From Mordavella massiliensis (GTDB lineage Bacteria; Bacillota; Clostridia; Lachnospirales; Lachnospiraceae): a DNA stretch of 64,000 bases. A model generated the notes under the pieces. It had not been told where the DNA came from, made no database searches, and was given only the letters and a program-made list of their open reading frames with translations. Location: contig NZ_JACJKS010000005.1 of NCBI RefSeq assembly GCF_016901695.1, forward strand, positions 124,001 through 188,000, written 5' to 3'. Both the position numbers and the translations under genes were made by a program. Every line of letters begins with the position of its first letter. Position 1 is the first letter of the stretch. Below, piece by piece: positions 41,597-49,317 of this stretch.

Positions 41597-42907
41597 ATGG
41601 GAACGTACACCACACAGATGGATGCCGCCCGCAAGGGCATTGTGACACCGCAGATCAAAGCGGTGGCAGAAAAGGAACATATGCCGGTGGAGAAGCTGAT
41701 GCAGCTTGTGGCAGAGGGAAAGGTGGCGATCTGCGCCAACAAGCGCCACACCTGCCTGGATCCCGAGGGAGTGGGGAGCATGCTCCGCACAAAGATCAAT
41801 GTCAACCTGGGCGTGTCCAGGGACTGCAAGGACTACGACATTGAGATGCAGAAGGTGATGAGCGCGGTGAACCTGGGCGCGGAGGCCATCATGGACCTCT
41901 CCAGCCACGGCAACACCCAGCCGTTCCGGCAGAAGCTGACGCGGGAGTGCCCGGCCATGATCGGCACGGTGCCCGTGTACGACAGCGTGATCCATTACCA
42001 GAGAGACCTGGCGACCCTGACGGCGAAGGACTTTATCGATGTAGTCCGCCTGCACGCCGAGGACGGCGTGGACTTTGTGACCCTGCACTGCGGCATCACC
42101 CGCAAGACCATCGAGCAGATCCGCAGGCACAAGCGGAAAATGAACATCGTAAGCCGCGGGGGAAGCCTTGTCTTTGCCTGGATGAGCATGACAGGGGAGG
42201 AGAATCCCTTCTACGAATATTTTGATGAGATCCTGGATATCTGCGAGGAGTATGATGTGACCATCTCCCTGGGCGACGCCTGCCGTCCCGGCTGTCTGGC
42301 GGACGCGACGGACGTGTGCCAGATCGAGGAGTTGGTGCGCTTAGGCGAGCTGACAAAGCGTGCCTGGGACCACAACGTGCAGGTGATGGTGGAAGGACCG
42401 GGCCACGTGCCGCTGGACCAGGTGGCGGCCAACATGGAAGTGCAGAAGAGCATCTGCATGGGTGCGCCCTTCTATGTGCTGGGGCCCCTTGTGACGGACA
42501 TCGCCCCCGGCTACGACCACATCACAGGCGCCATCGGCGGCGCGGTGGCGGCCATGAACGGCGCGGCCTTCCTCTGCTATGTGACGCCTGCCGAGCATCT
42601 GGCCCTGCCCAATGTGGAGGACGTCAAGCAGGGGATCATCGCCTCCAAGATCGCGGCCCACGCGGCGGACATCGCCAAGGGCATTCCCGGCGCGCGGGAC
42701 ATCGACGACCGCATGGCCGAGGCGAGGCGGAAGCTGGACTGGGACGAGCAGTTTGCCTGCGCCCTGGATCCGGAGACGGCCAAAGCCATCCGGGACAGCA
42801 GAAGCCCGGAGGAGGATCACAGCGACACCTGCAGCATGTGCGGCAAATTCTGTGCCGTGCGCAGCATGAACAAGGCGCTGGCAGGAGAGTACATCGACAT
42901 CCTGTAG
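41597..42907 (+). CDS. thiC: Phosphomethylpyrimidine synthase
   Basis: 436 residues from ATG 41597, GGAGG eight bases upstream. A radical-SAM enzyme converting aminoimidazole ribotide to hydroxymethylpyrimidine phosphate. Conserved segments: [55 protein letters not shown] and [15 protein letters not shown]. The C-terminal cluster motif is C-S-M-C-G-K-F-C, i.e. spacing C-x2-C-x3-C, one residue shorter than the C-x2-C-x4-C of the plant and enterobacterial enzymes. Regulated through the upstream TPP riboswitch if transcription reads through from thiW. Confidence 0.96.
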   Translation: MGTYTTQMDAARKGIVTPQIKAVAEKEHMPVEKLMQLVAEGKVAICANKRHTCLDPEGVGSMLRTKINVNLGVSRDCKDYDIEMQKVMSAVNLGAEAIMDLSSHGNTQPFRQKLTRECPAMIGTVPVYDSVIHYQRDLATLTAKDFIDVVRLHAEDGVDFVTLHCGITRKTIEQIRRHKRKMNIVSRGGSLVFAWMSMTGEENPFYEYFDEILDICEEYDVTISLGDACRPGCLADATDVCQIEELVRLGELTKRAWDHNVQVMVEGPGHVPLDQVAANMEVQKSICMGAPFYVLGPLVTDIAPGYDHITGAIGGAVAAMNGAAFLCYVTPAEHLALPNVEDVKQGIIASKIAAHAADIAKGIPGARDIDDRMAEARRKLDWDEQFACALDPETAKAIRDSRSPEEDHSDTCSMCGKFCAVRSMNKALAGEYIDIL

Positions 42908-42940
42908 GGACTTTCAAACGAGACATACATGAGAAGGCGG

Positions 42941-42979
42941 CCCGCGCCGGCAGACAGCATCACGCTGTGCCGGCGCGGG
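42941..42979. terminator. GC-rich hairpin between convergent thiC and pdaA-like genes
   Basis: CCCGCGCCGGC + ACAGC (42941-42958, two-base bulge) pairs with GCTGT + GCCGGCGCGGG (42964-42979). T-tracts are weak on both sides. The last codons of the deacetylase gene lie inside the right arm. Confidence 0.65.
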
Positions 42980-43796
42980 CTGTCTTGCGTGTGAGCTCCT
43001 CCAGGGAGCCGAAGGCGTATCCCATCTCCTCCCATTTTTCCAGCAGCTTATCGAGGATGCGGGCATTGGTGGAGGAGGTGCTGTGCAGCAGGACGATGGC
43101 GCCCGGATGGATGCGCCCCAGCAGCTTATCGAAGGCCTCCTCCTCTGTGGGCTGGGCGTCCTGCTTCCAGTCCACGTAGGCGAGGCTCCAGAAGAAGGTG
43201 TGGTAGCCGAGCTCCCGGGCCATCTTCAGGTTCTGTATGCTGTAGATCCCTCTGGGAGGCCGGTAGAATCTGGTCATCTCTTTTCCCGTGACCTCCCGGT
43301 ACGCATCCTCCACGCCTTCCAGTTCCCCGCGAAAGCTTTCCAGTGTGGAGATCCGGGACATATCGGGGTGCGTGGACGTGTGGTTGCCCACGGTGTGTCC
43401 CTCCTTCTCCATGCGCCGGATCAGCTCCGGGTGATCCCTGATGAAGGTGCCTACCACGAAAAAGGCGGCCGGGGCGTGATGCTTTTTCAGCGCATCCAGG
43501 ATGGGGGCTGTGTTTCCGTTCTCGTAGCCTGCGTCAAATGTCAGGTAGATGGTCTTCTTCCCCGTATCCCCCAGGTAATGGGCGTCGTACTCCGCCAGTT
43601 CCCCGGGGGCGGCGTTTCCCGCCGGCGGCTGGCCCTCCTCCCGGAACCCGAGCCCCCAGTTCCCTTCCGCGGAGGCGGCCGCCTCCCCGGCGGTGACAAA
43701 GTCTGTGACCTGGGCTGCCGTATGGCCGGCGAAGAAAGCGGCGGCGAGGAGGAGGGGGATCTTCAGAAGGGACAGGAGCTGTTTTCGCGGGATCAT
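42960..43796 (-). CDS. Polysaccharide deacetylase, PdaA-like (muramic-delta-lactam type)
   Basis: 278 residues. N-terminal signal or anchor helix (about 9-30), then NodB domain (about 80-270). Catalytic elements: TFDAGYENG (Asp pair start), HTSTHPD (metal His), RFYRPPRGIYS and IVLLHSTSSTN. The segment NWGLGFREEGQPP before the domain and the DAGYENG variant are typical of PdaA, which removes acetyl groups from muramic acid during spore-cortex peptidoglycan synthesis. This suggests a sporulating organism, though PdaA-like proteins also exist in non-sporulators. Confidence 0.92.
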   Translation of the reverse strand: MIPRKQLLSLLKIPLLLAAAFFAGHTAAQVTDFVTAGEAAASAEGNWGLGFREEGQPPAGNAAPGELAEYDAHYLGDTGKKTIYLTFDAGYENGNTAPILDALKKHHAPAAFFVVGTFIRDHPELIRRMEKEGHTVGNHTSTHPDMSRISTLESFRGELEGVEDAYREVTGKEMTRFYRPPRGIYSIQNLKMARELGYHTFFWSLAYVDWKQDAQPTEEEAFDKLLGRIHPGAIVLLHSTSSTNARILDKLLEKWEEMGYAFGSLEELTRKTARAGTA

Positions 43797-43947
43797 GGAA
43801 GGACTTCTTTCTGTGATGCGTTTGCTCCAGCATATGCGGCGCGGACGGGAAATATGTGCCGTATTATCCGGAAAGCAGGCTGGAAAAAAGAGGATCCTGT
43901 GGTATGCTGGAGATACGATTTGGAAATGTCAGAAGGAGGAACAACCG

Positions 43948-45410
43948 ATGATCAAAAGTTTCAGAGAATACGTGGAGAAGCTGCAGGCCTGCGGCGAGAT
44001 CGTGACAGTGGAAAAAGAGGTGGACTGGAATCTGGAGATGAGCGCCATCACGAGGCATGCGTACGACCTGCCGGCCCCCGCGCCGCTGTTTACAAACGTG
44101 AAGGGCTGCACGCCGGGATTCCGGGTGCTGGGGGCGCCTGTTGGACTGAGCCCGGACAGGGAGCATCCCTTCCGCAGGGTGGCGCTGTCCCTGGGCTTCC
44201 GGCGGATATGGCCGGCCCGAAGCTGGTGGAGGAGTGGTCCGGGCTGCCGGACGTAACGCCCATCCCGCCCAGACAGGTGGAGACGGGAGCCTGCAAGGAG
44301 AATAAGCTGTCCGGGGAGGAGATCGACCTGACGAAGCTTCCCATCCCCTGGATCCATTACGGGGACGGCGGGCGCTACATCAATACATACGGCATCTTTA
44401 TCGCAGCCACGCCGGACGGAAAGTGGGTGAACTGGGCCATCTCCCGGGCCATGCTGGACGGCCCGCGCACCATCGCCGGCGTTGTGATCCCCACCCAGGA
44501 CATGGGGAAGATCTATGCCCAGTGGAAGGAGATCGGGAAGGAGATGCCCTTTGCGCTCTGCCTGGGCGTCGACCCGGCCATCGCCATGATCGCCGGCTAT
44601 CCGCTCCCCTCCGGCATGAATGAGGGAGAGTACATGGGAGGCTGGTACCAGGAGCCTGTGGATGTGGTGAAGTGTGAGACGAACGACCTGCTCGTGCCCG
44701 CCTCCACAGAGATCGTCATAGAGGGACTGGCGTCGCTGGATGAGAAGGTGCCGGAAGGGCCGATGGGCGAGTATGGCGGCTATGTCTGGTGCGGCAAGAG
44801 CCAGCAGGTGCCCTGCTTCAAGGTGACGGCCATGACCCACAGGGACGACCCGATCATGCCTCTTTGCGTGGCGGGCGTGCCGACAGAGGAGAACCACACA
44901 AACTGGGGCATCAGCATTGCCGCCAGCATCCAGAACGTGCTGCGCAGGCAGGGATTCCCTGTGAAAGAATGCTTCATCCCCATGGAGTCCGCGGCGCACT
45001 GGTTTGTCGTATCTGTGGACAGGAACCGGGAAGAGACGGACGACGATGCGCTGGCGCTTGCGATCGGCAAGGCTGTCTTCGCATCCAAGGGCGGTTCCTA
45101 CATCCCCAAAGTGATCGTGGTGGACGACGATGTGGATCCGTCCAATATCGGCCAGCTTGTGTGGGCCATTGCAACGCGGCATCATCCGGACCGCAGGGTG
45201 GCGATCCCGGATCAGTATATCTTCCCGCTCGTGGCGTACCTGAGCCAGGAGGAGAAAAAAGACGCCGTCTCCACGCGGGTGATCTATAACTGCCTGACGC
45301 CGTTCCACACCTGGCCGGAAGGAAGAAGGCCGGTGGAGGCGTCCTTCAGGGGATACCCGGAGGAACTGCAGAAGAAGGTGCTGGATAACTGGAAGGAGTA
45401 CGGATTCTGA
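43948..45410 (+). pseudogene. UbiD-family decarboxylase gene with a one-base frameshift
   Basis: Two frames together give an almost complete UbiD-like prenylated-FMN decarboxylase of about 487 residues. Frame 1 starts at ATG 43948 (AGAAGGAGGA upstream) and runs MIKSFREYVEKLQACGEIV to DREHPFRRVALSLG near 44195, then goes out of frame. Frame 2 picks up at LPADMAGPKLVEEW near 44197 and continues through NTYGIFIAATPDGKWVN, EGPMGEYGGY and DDDVDPSNIGQL to 45410. Adding one base in CTGGGCTTCC (44191-44200) restores one frame, so a single-base deletion or sequencing error is indicated. If intact it would decarboxylate an aromatic or related acid; no UbiX prenyltransferase gene is adjacent. Confidence 0.88.
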
Positions 45411-45462
45411 TCCGGCGGTTCGTTTGATCCTGTAAAAGACGAGGGTTTGCTTCTGAAAACCA

Positions 45463-45529
45463 TTGACAACTTCCGCTGCCGGCAGTATAGTGAGTATGTA
45501 TGTGTCTTGACACATGCATACTCACTATA
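45463..45529 (+). promoter_or_regulatory. Strong promoter overlapped by a 44-bp near-perfect palindrome
   Basis: TTGACA (45463-45468) and TATAGT (45486-45491), spacing 17. The -10 is also the first six bases of a 21-bp inverted repeat (arms 45486-45506 and 45509-45529, two-base centre TT, one mismatch) containing ATGTGTC/GACACAT. The start of transcription would fall inside the left arm, so the repeat most likely acts as DNA operator for a repressor. Confidence 0.8.
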
Positions 45530-45548
45530 TGTAAGGATGGACAATCAG

Positions 45549-46652
45549 ATGGAAAATGTAAAAGCTTTTATGAAACGGAAGAACATTGTCATCTCGGCGA
45601 AGAGATATGGGATAGACGCATTGGGGGCCATGGCCCAGGGTCTGTTCTGTTCACTTCTGATCGGCACGATCTTAAATACCATTGGCATGCAGTTCCATGT
45701 CGGATTTCTCACAGCGCAGATCGTGACCATCAACGGGGTGGGCTACACGATCGGCGGTATGGCGTCCTTTATGAGCGGCGCAGCTATGGCGGTGGCCATC
45801 GGCTTTGCCCTGCAGGCGCCGCCCCTCGTGCTGTTCTCGCTGGCTACCGTGGGCTACGCCTGCAATGCGCTCGGGCAGGCCGGCGGACCGCTGGCGGTGC
45901 TGTTCGTGGCGATCATTGCCGCTGAGGTCGGGAAGGCGGTCAGCAAGGAGACAAAGATCGATATCCTTGTGACGCCTATTGTCACGACGCTGGCAGGCAT
46001 CGGCGCCGCCTGGGTGATCGCGCCGCCCATCGGGATGGCGGCCAGCGCCTTCGGACAGGTGATCATGCGTGCGACGGAGCTGCAGCCCTTCCTGATGGGT
46101 GTGGTTGTGTCTGTGCTGGTGGGCGTGGCGCTGACGCTGCCCATCTCATCCGCTGCCATCTGCTCGGTCCTGGGGCTCACAGGTCTTGCGGGCGGCGCCG
46201 CGGTGGCCGGCTGCTGCGCCCAGATGGTGGGATTCGCGGTCATGAGCTTTAAGGAAAACGGCTGGGGCGGTCTGGTGAGTCAGGGCATTGGCACGTCCAT
46301 GCTCCAGATGCCAAACATTGTCAGGAATCCCCGCGTCTGGATCGCGCCCACGGTGGCGTCGGCCATCACGGGCCCCATCGCCACCTGCATCTTCCGGCTG
46401 CAGATGAACGGGGACGCCATCAACTCCGGCATGGGGACCTGCGGCCTGTGCGGCCAGCTTGGCGTCTGGACCGGCTGGCTTGCCCCCAGTGAGACGGCGG
46501 TTGCCAACGGGGCCGCGGCCATCGCGCCCACGGCCTTTGACTGGCTTGGCCTGATCCTCATCTCCTTTGTGCTGCCCGCCATACTGGCGCCGGCCATCAA
46601 CCAGGTGTGCAGGCGGCTTGGCTGGGTGAAGGACGGGGATCTGACGCTGTAA
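45549..46652 (+). CDS. PfoR/PTS EIIC-like (PTS_EIIC_2 type) membrane protein
   Basis: 367 residues from ATG 45549; the start is chosen because MENVKAFMKRKNIVISAKRYG aligns with the N-terminus expected for the family and AAGGA lies upstream (ATG 45537 is four codons earlier). About ten hydrophobic helices with long Gly/Ala-rich stretches such as GYTIGGMASFMSGAAMAV and SAITGPIATCIFRLQMNG. Family members resemble PTS IIC permeases without an attached IIA/IIB and include the PfoR protein named from toxin regulation in Clostridium; transport role and substrate are unproven. It is preceded by a promoter-palindrome and the UbiD pseudogene. Confidence 0.85.
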   Translation: MENVKAFMKRKNIVISAKRYGIDALGAMAQGLFCSLLIGTILNTIGMQFHVGFLTAQIVTINGVGYTIGGMASFMSGAAMAVAIGFALQAPPLVLFSLATVGYACNALGQAGGPLAVLFVAIIAAEVGKAVSKETKIDILVTPIVTTLAGIGAAWVIAPPIGMAASAFGQVIMRATELQPFLMGVVVSVLVGVALTLPISSAAICSVLGLTGLAGGAAVAGCCAQMVGFAVMSFKENGWGGLVSQGIGTSMLQMPNIVRNPRVWIAPTVASAITGPIATCIFRLQMNGDAINSGMGTCGLCGQLGVWTGWLAPSETAVANGAAAIAPTAFDWLGLILISFVLPAILAPAINQVCRRLGWVKDGDLTL

Positions 46653-46703
46653 TGCTGTGTCGGACATTCCCAGGTAACAATTTCGGATCGGAGGTACCAT
46701 GAA

Positions 46704-47549
46704 ATGAATAAGACGTATACGATGAATAACGGAGTACAGATACCGGCTGTTGGGTTTGGCACTTATAAAGCAGCAGACGGGAAAAGTGCGGATGTCATAA
46801 AAAAAGCGATCGAATCCGGGTACCGGTATTTCGATACGGCTTCCTTCTATGGGACAGAACCATATCTTGCAGAGGCGATACGGCAAAGCGGGCTTCCGAG
46901 GAAAGATTTTTTCATCGCCAGCAAGCTCTGGAAGAGTGAGATGGGATATACGAATGCCAGAGAAGCATTCCAAAGGACCCTGGAGAATCTGGATACGGAG
47001 TATCTGGATCTCTATCTGATCCACTGGCCGCTGCCGGAACCCGGATATGAGAACTGGAAGGAACTGGACAAAGAGACGTGGCGGGCGCTGGAAGAATTAT
47101 ATGCCGAAGGGAAGATCCGCGCCATCGGACTGAGCAACTTCCTGCCCCACCATATGGAGAACATTCTGGCCGGATGTACGGTAAGGCCTGCGGTTGATCA
47201 GATCGAATACCATCCCGGCTACAGCCAGGAAGCTACAGTACAGTATTGCAAAGAGAAGGGGATCCTCGTGCAGGCGTGGAGTCCGATCGGACGCAGCAGG
47301 GTCCTGGAGGACCCGCTGGTATGTGAACTTGCCGCGAAGTACCAGGTCTCCCCGGCGCAGATCTGCCTGAAATTCGCCGTGCAGAGGGGGATCATCCCGC
47401 TTCCGAAATCTTCCTCGCCGGAGCGCATGAAGCAGAATATGGATCTGTTTTCCTTTGAGATGGATCAGGAGGATATCTGGCGGCTGGCGACGATGCCTCA
47501 GTCCGGATGGTCGGGCGAACATCCGGATCAGGAGCGTGTATATTTTTAG
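46704..47549 (+). CDS. Aldo/keto reductase
   Basis: 281 residues, full length for the short (2,5-diketo-gluconate reductase/YvgN-like) branch. Tetrad: Asp and Tyr in YFDTASFYG, Lys in IASKLWKS, His in YLIHWPLP. NADPH-site region IPLPKSSSPERMKQN near residue 232 and the N-terminal IPAVGFGTYKA are standard. GGAGG precedes the ATG. It reduces aldehydes or ketones in the cytoplasm; substrate unknown. Contrasts with the truncated reductase gene at 22.2 kb, which belongs to a different, larger branch. Confidence 0.92.
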   Translation: MNKTYTMNNGVQIPAVGFGTYKAADGKSADVIKKAIESGYRYFDTASFYGTEPYLAEAIRQSGLPRKDFFIASKLWKSEMGYTNAREAFQRTLENLDTEYLDLYLIHWPLPEPGYENWKELDKETWRALEELYAEGKIRAIGLSNFLPHHMENILAGCTVRPAVDQIEYHPGYSQEATVQYCKEKGILVQAWSPIGRSRVLEDPLVCELAAKYQVSPAQICLKFAVQRGIIPLPKSSSPERMKQNMDLFSFEMDQEDIWRLATMPQSGWSGEHPDQERVYF

Positions 47550-47576
47550 GAAAACAGGACGCGGACAGAGCCCTGC

Positions 47577-47652
47577 TTATCGACTTATGCCCCTTTCTGT
47601 GCTATGATTATAAAGCATAATCATAGGCAGGAAGGGGTATTTTCATGGAAAA
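47577..47652 (+). repeat. Promoter-palindrome cassette, copy A (76 bp)
   Basis: 73 of 76 bases match copy B at 49242-49317. Contains -35-like TCGACT, extended -10 TGCTATGAT and an inverted repeat with arms CCCCTTTCTG/CAGGAAGGGG and CTATGATTAT/ATAATCATAG, ending with a ribosome site and ATGGAAAA. In copy A one arm base is G, leaving a wobble pair. Confidence 0.92.
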
Positions 47653-47698
47653 ATTGGATTCCCCGGACAGCGAGCAATCTCCAAAGAACGACATATGA
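47645..47698 (+). CDS. Candidate 17-residue leader peptide
   Basis: The start codon supplied by cassette copy A opens a frame MEKLDSPDSEQSPKNDI that stops at 47698, just before the ribosome site AGAGGTG of the AlbA/ATPase gene. Its first codons equal those of the GTPase gene behind copy B, so it looks like the 5' end of a duplicated gene start reused as a leader. Translation is likely from the strong ribosome site; function unknown. Confidence 0.45.
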   Translation: MEKLDSPDSEQSPKNDI

Positions 47699-47713
47699 AA
47701 AGAGGTGAGATCT

Positions 47714-49210
47714 GTGAATTTTGATATATCCCAATTTGATTCCTATCGTGAAGACAACCGGCGCGAAGTCAAAAAAGCAAAAGGCGGGCTTCCTGTTTCG
47801 TTGTGGGAAACGTATTCCGCTTTCGCTAACTGCTATGGCGGCGTCATTATCCTTGGCGTAAAGGAAAATAAAGACGGAAGCTGGCACATGACCGGGCTGG
47901 ACAATGCGGCAAAACTGCGCAGGGATTTCTGGGACACGATCCACAATAAAAATAAGGTTTCGATAAATCTGCTGACGGACAATGACGTGGAGATATTTGA
48001 AGAAAACAGCGGCGTCATAATGGTTATCCATGTCCCGAAGGCAAAGCGTGAGCAGAAGCCGGTATATATAAACGGGGATATGTTCAGCGGAACTTTCCGC
48101 AGAAACTGGGAGGGAGACTATCACTGCGACCGCAGCGAGGTGCTCGCCATGCTCCGGGACCAGCCGGAAGAAACAGCAGATATGAAAATCCTGCAGGATA
48201 TGTCTCTTGACGTGCTCAATTCAGAGACTGTACATGCCTACCGCAACCGGCACATGGCATATAGAAGAGAACACGTATGGGAACGCTTAAGTGATGAAGA
48301 GTATTTGGAGAGAATAGGCGCTGCGAGGATGTCTGCAAGAGATCATGTTCTGCATCCCACGGCTGCCGGACTTCTTATGTTTGGAGAAGAATATAAGATA
48401 TTATATGAATTTCCCGAGTACTTTCTTGACTACCGGGAAGTATTGGATCCGACGATCCGCTGGACGGACAGGCTGCAGTCCAGCTCGGGCGACTGGACGG
48501 GAAATTTGTTCGATTTCTTCTTCCGGGTTTACGGGAAACTTGTGAAAGATCTGAAGATTCCTTTCAAGTTGGAAGGAATCACCCGGATAGATGATACCCC
48601 TGTGCACAAGGCGCTGAGAGAAGCACTTGCGAATTGCATTGTAAATACAGACTTTTATTTTCCACGAGGGATTGTGATCCGGAAAGATGCAGATTCTATT
48701 GTTATGGAGAATCCGGGAAGCATCCGGACCGGAAAAGAACAGATGCTCAAAGGTGGTATTTCGGATCCGAGAAACAAGGCATTGATGAAAATGTTTAATC
48801 TGATCGGTATCGGTGAGAGAGCGGGCAGCGGCGTGCCGGATATTTATAGCGTGTGGGAACAGCAGGGGTGGAAACAGCCGGATGTCTTGGAGGAATATGG
48901 ACCTGACAGAACTATTTTGAAATTGTCGTTTGTAAAAAATACGGATAAAAAAGCGCTGATAAAAAGCGCTGATAAAAAAGCGTTGATAAAAAACGCTGAT
49001 AAAAAGAAACTTACAAATAAAACCAGACAACAGTTAGAAAAAATAACCGAATGGATGGAACCGGACAAAGAGTACAGAATCAGTGAGATAGCAGAACATC
49101 TCGGGATTAAGGAAACGAGAACCCGTGAATTGATGCGAGTGCTGATACAGCTTGAGAGAATAGAGGCAGCAGGGGAAAATAAAGGCCGCAGATACAGAAA
49201 ACTAGTATAG
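47714..49210 (+). CDS. AlbA_2-type DNA/RNA-binding domain + HATPase_c_4 + winged-helix protein
   Basis: 498 residues from GTG 47714 (AGAGGTG seven bases upstream). N-terminal AlbA_2 domain (about 8-140): ESGVLVP-like pattern here SYREDNRREVKKAKGG, FANCYGGVIILGVKENKDG. Middle region (about 190-340) ends with a GHKL-type ATP-binding fold: ALREALANCIVNTDFYF, IVIRKDADSIVMENPG, GIGERAGSGVPDIY. A lysine-rich repeated linker (DKKALIK units, about 413-435) leads to a C-terminal winged helix (EYRISEIAEHLGIKETRTREL). Such proteins are common in accessory regions and proposed as regulators or defence components. Low GC and location between two cassette copies indicate insertion. Confidence 0.85.
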   Translation: MNFDISQFDSYREDNRREVKKAKGGLPVSLWETYSAFANCYGGVIILGVKENKDGSWHMTGLDNAAKLRRDFWDTIHNKNKVSINLLTDNDVEIFEENSGVIMVIHVPKAKREQKPVYINGDMFSGTFRRNWEGDYHCDRSEVLAMLRDQPEETADMKILQDMSLDVLNSETVHAYRNRHMAYRREHVWERLSDEEYLERIGAARMSARDHVLHPTAAGLLMFGEEYKILYEFPEYFLDYREVLDPTIRWTDRLQSSSGDWTGNLFDFFFRVYGKLVKDLKIPFKLEGITRIDDTPVHKALREALANCIVNTDFYFPRGIVIRKDADSIVMENPGSIRTGKEQMLKGGISDPRNKALMKMFNLIGIGERAGSGVPDIYSVWEQQGWKQPDVLEEYGPDRTILKLSFVKNTDKKALIKSADKKALIKNADKKKLTNKTRQQLEKITEWMEPDKEYRISEIAEHLGIKETRTRELMRVLIQLERIEAAGENKGRRYRKLV

Positions 49211-49241
49211 TGAGATTGATGCGGTATGTAAAAGAGATCAA

Positions 49242-49317
49242 TTATCGACTTACACCCCTTTCTGTGCTATGATTATAAAGCATAATCATAGGCAGAAAGG
49301 GGTATTTTCATGGAAAA
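49242..49317 (+). repeat. Promoter-palindrome cassette, copy B (76 bp)
   Basis: Second copy, directly before the TetM-like GTPase gene. -35-like TCGACT (49245-49250), spacing 17, extended -10 TGCTATGAT (TATGAT 49268-49273). Perfect arms CCCCTTTCTG (49255-49264) / CAGAAAGGGG (49293-49302) and CTATGATTAT/ATAATCATAG. Since transcription should start near the palindrome centre, the RNA would carry only the right arm; a DNA operator is therefore more likely than an RNA hairpin. Confidence 0.9.
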
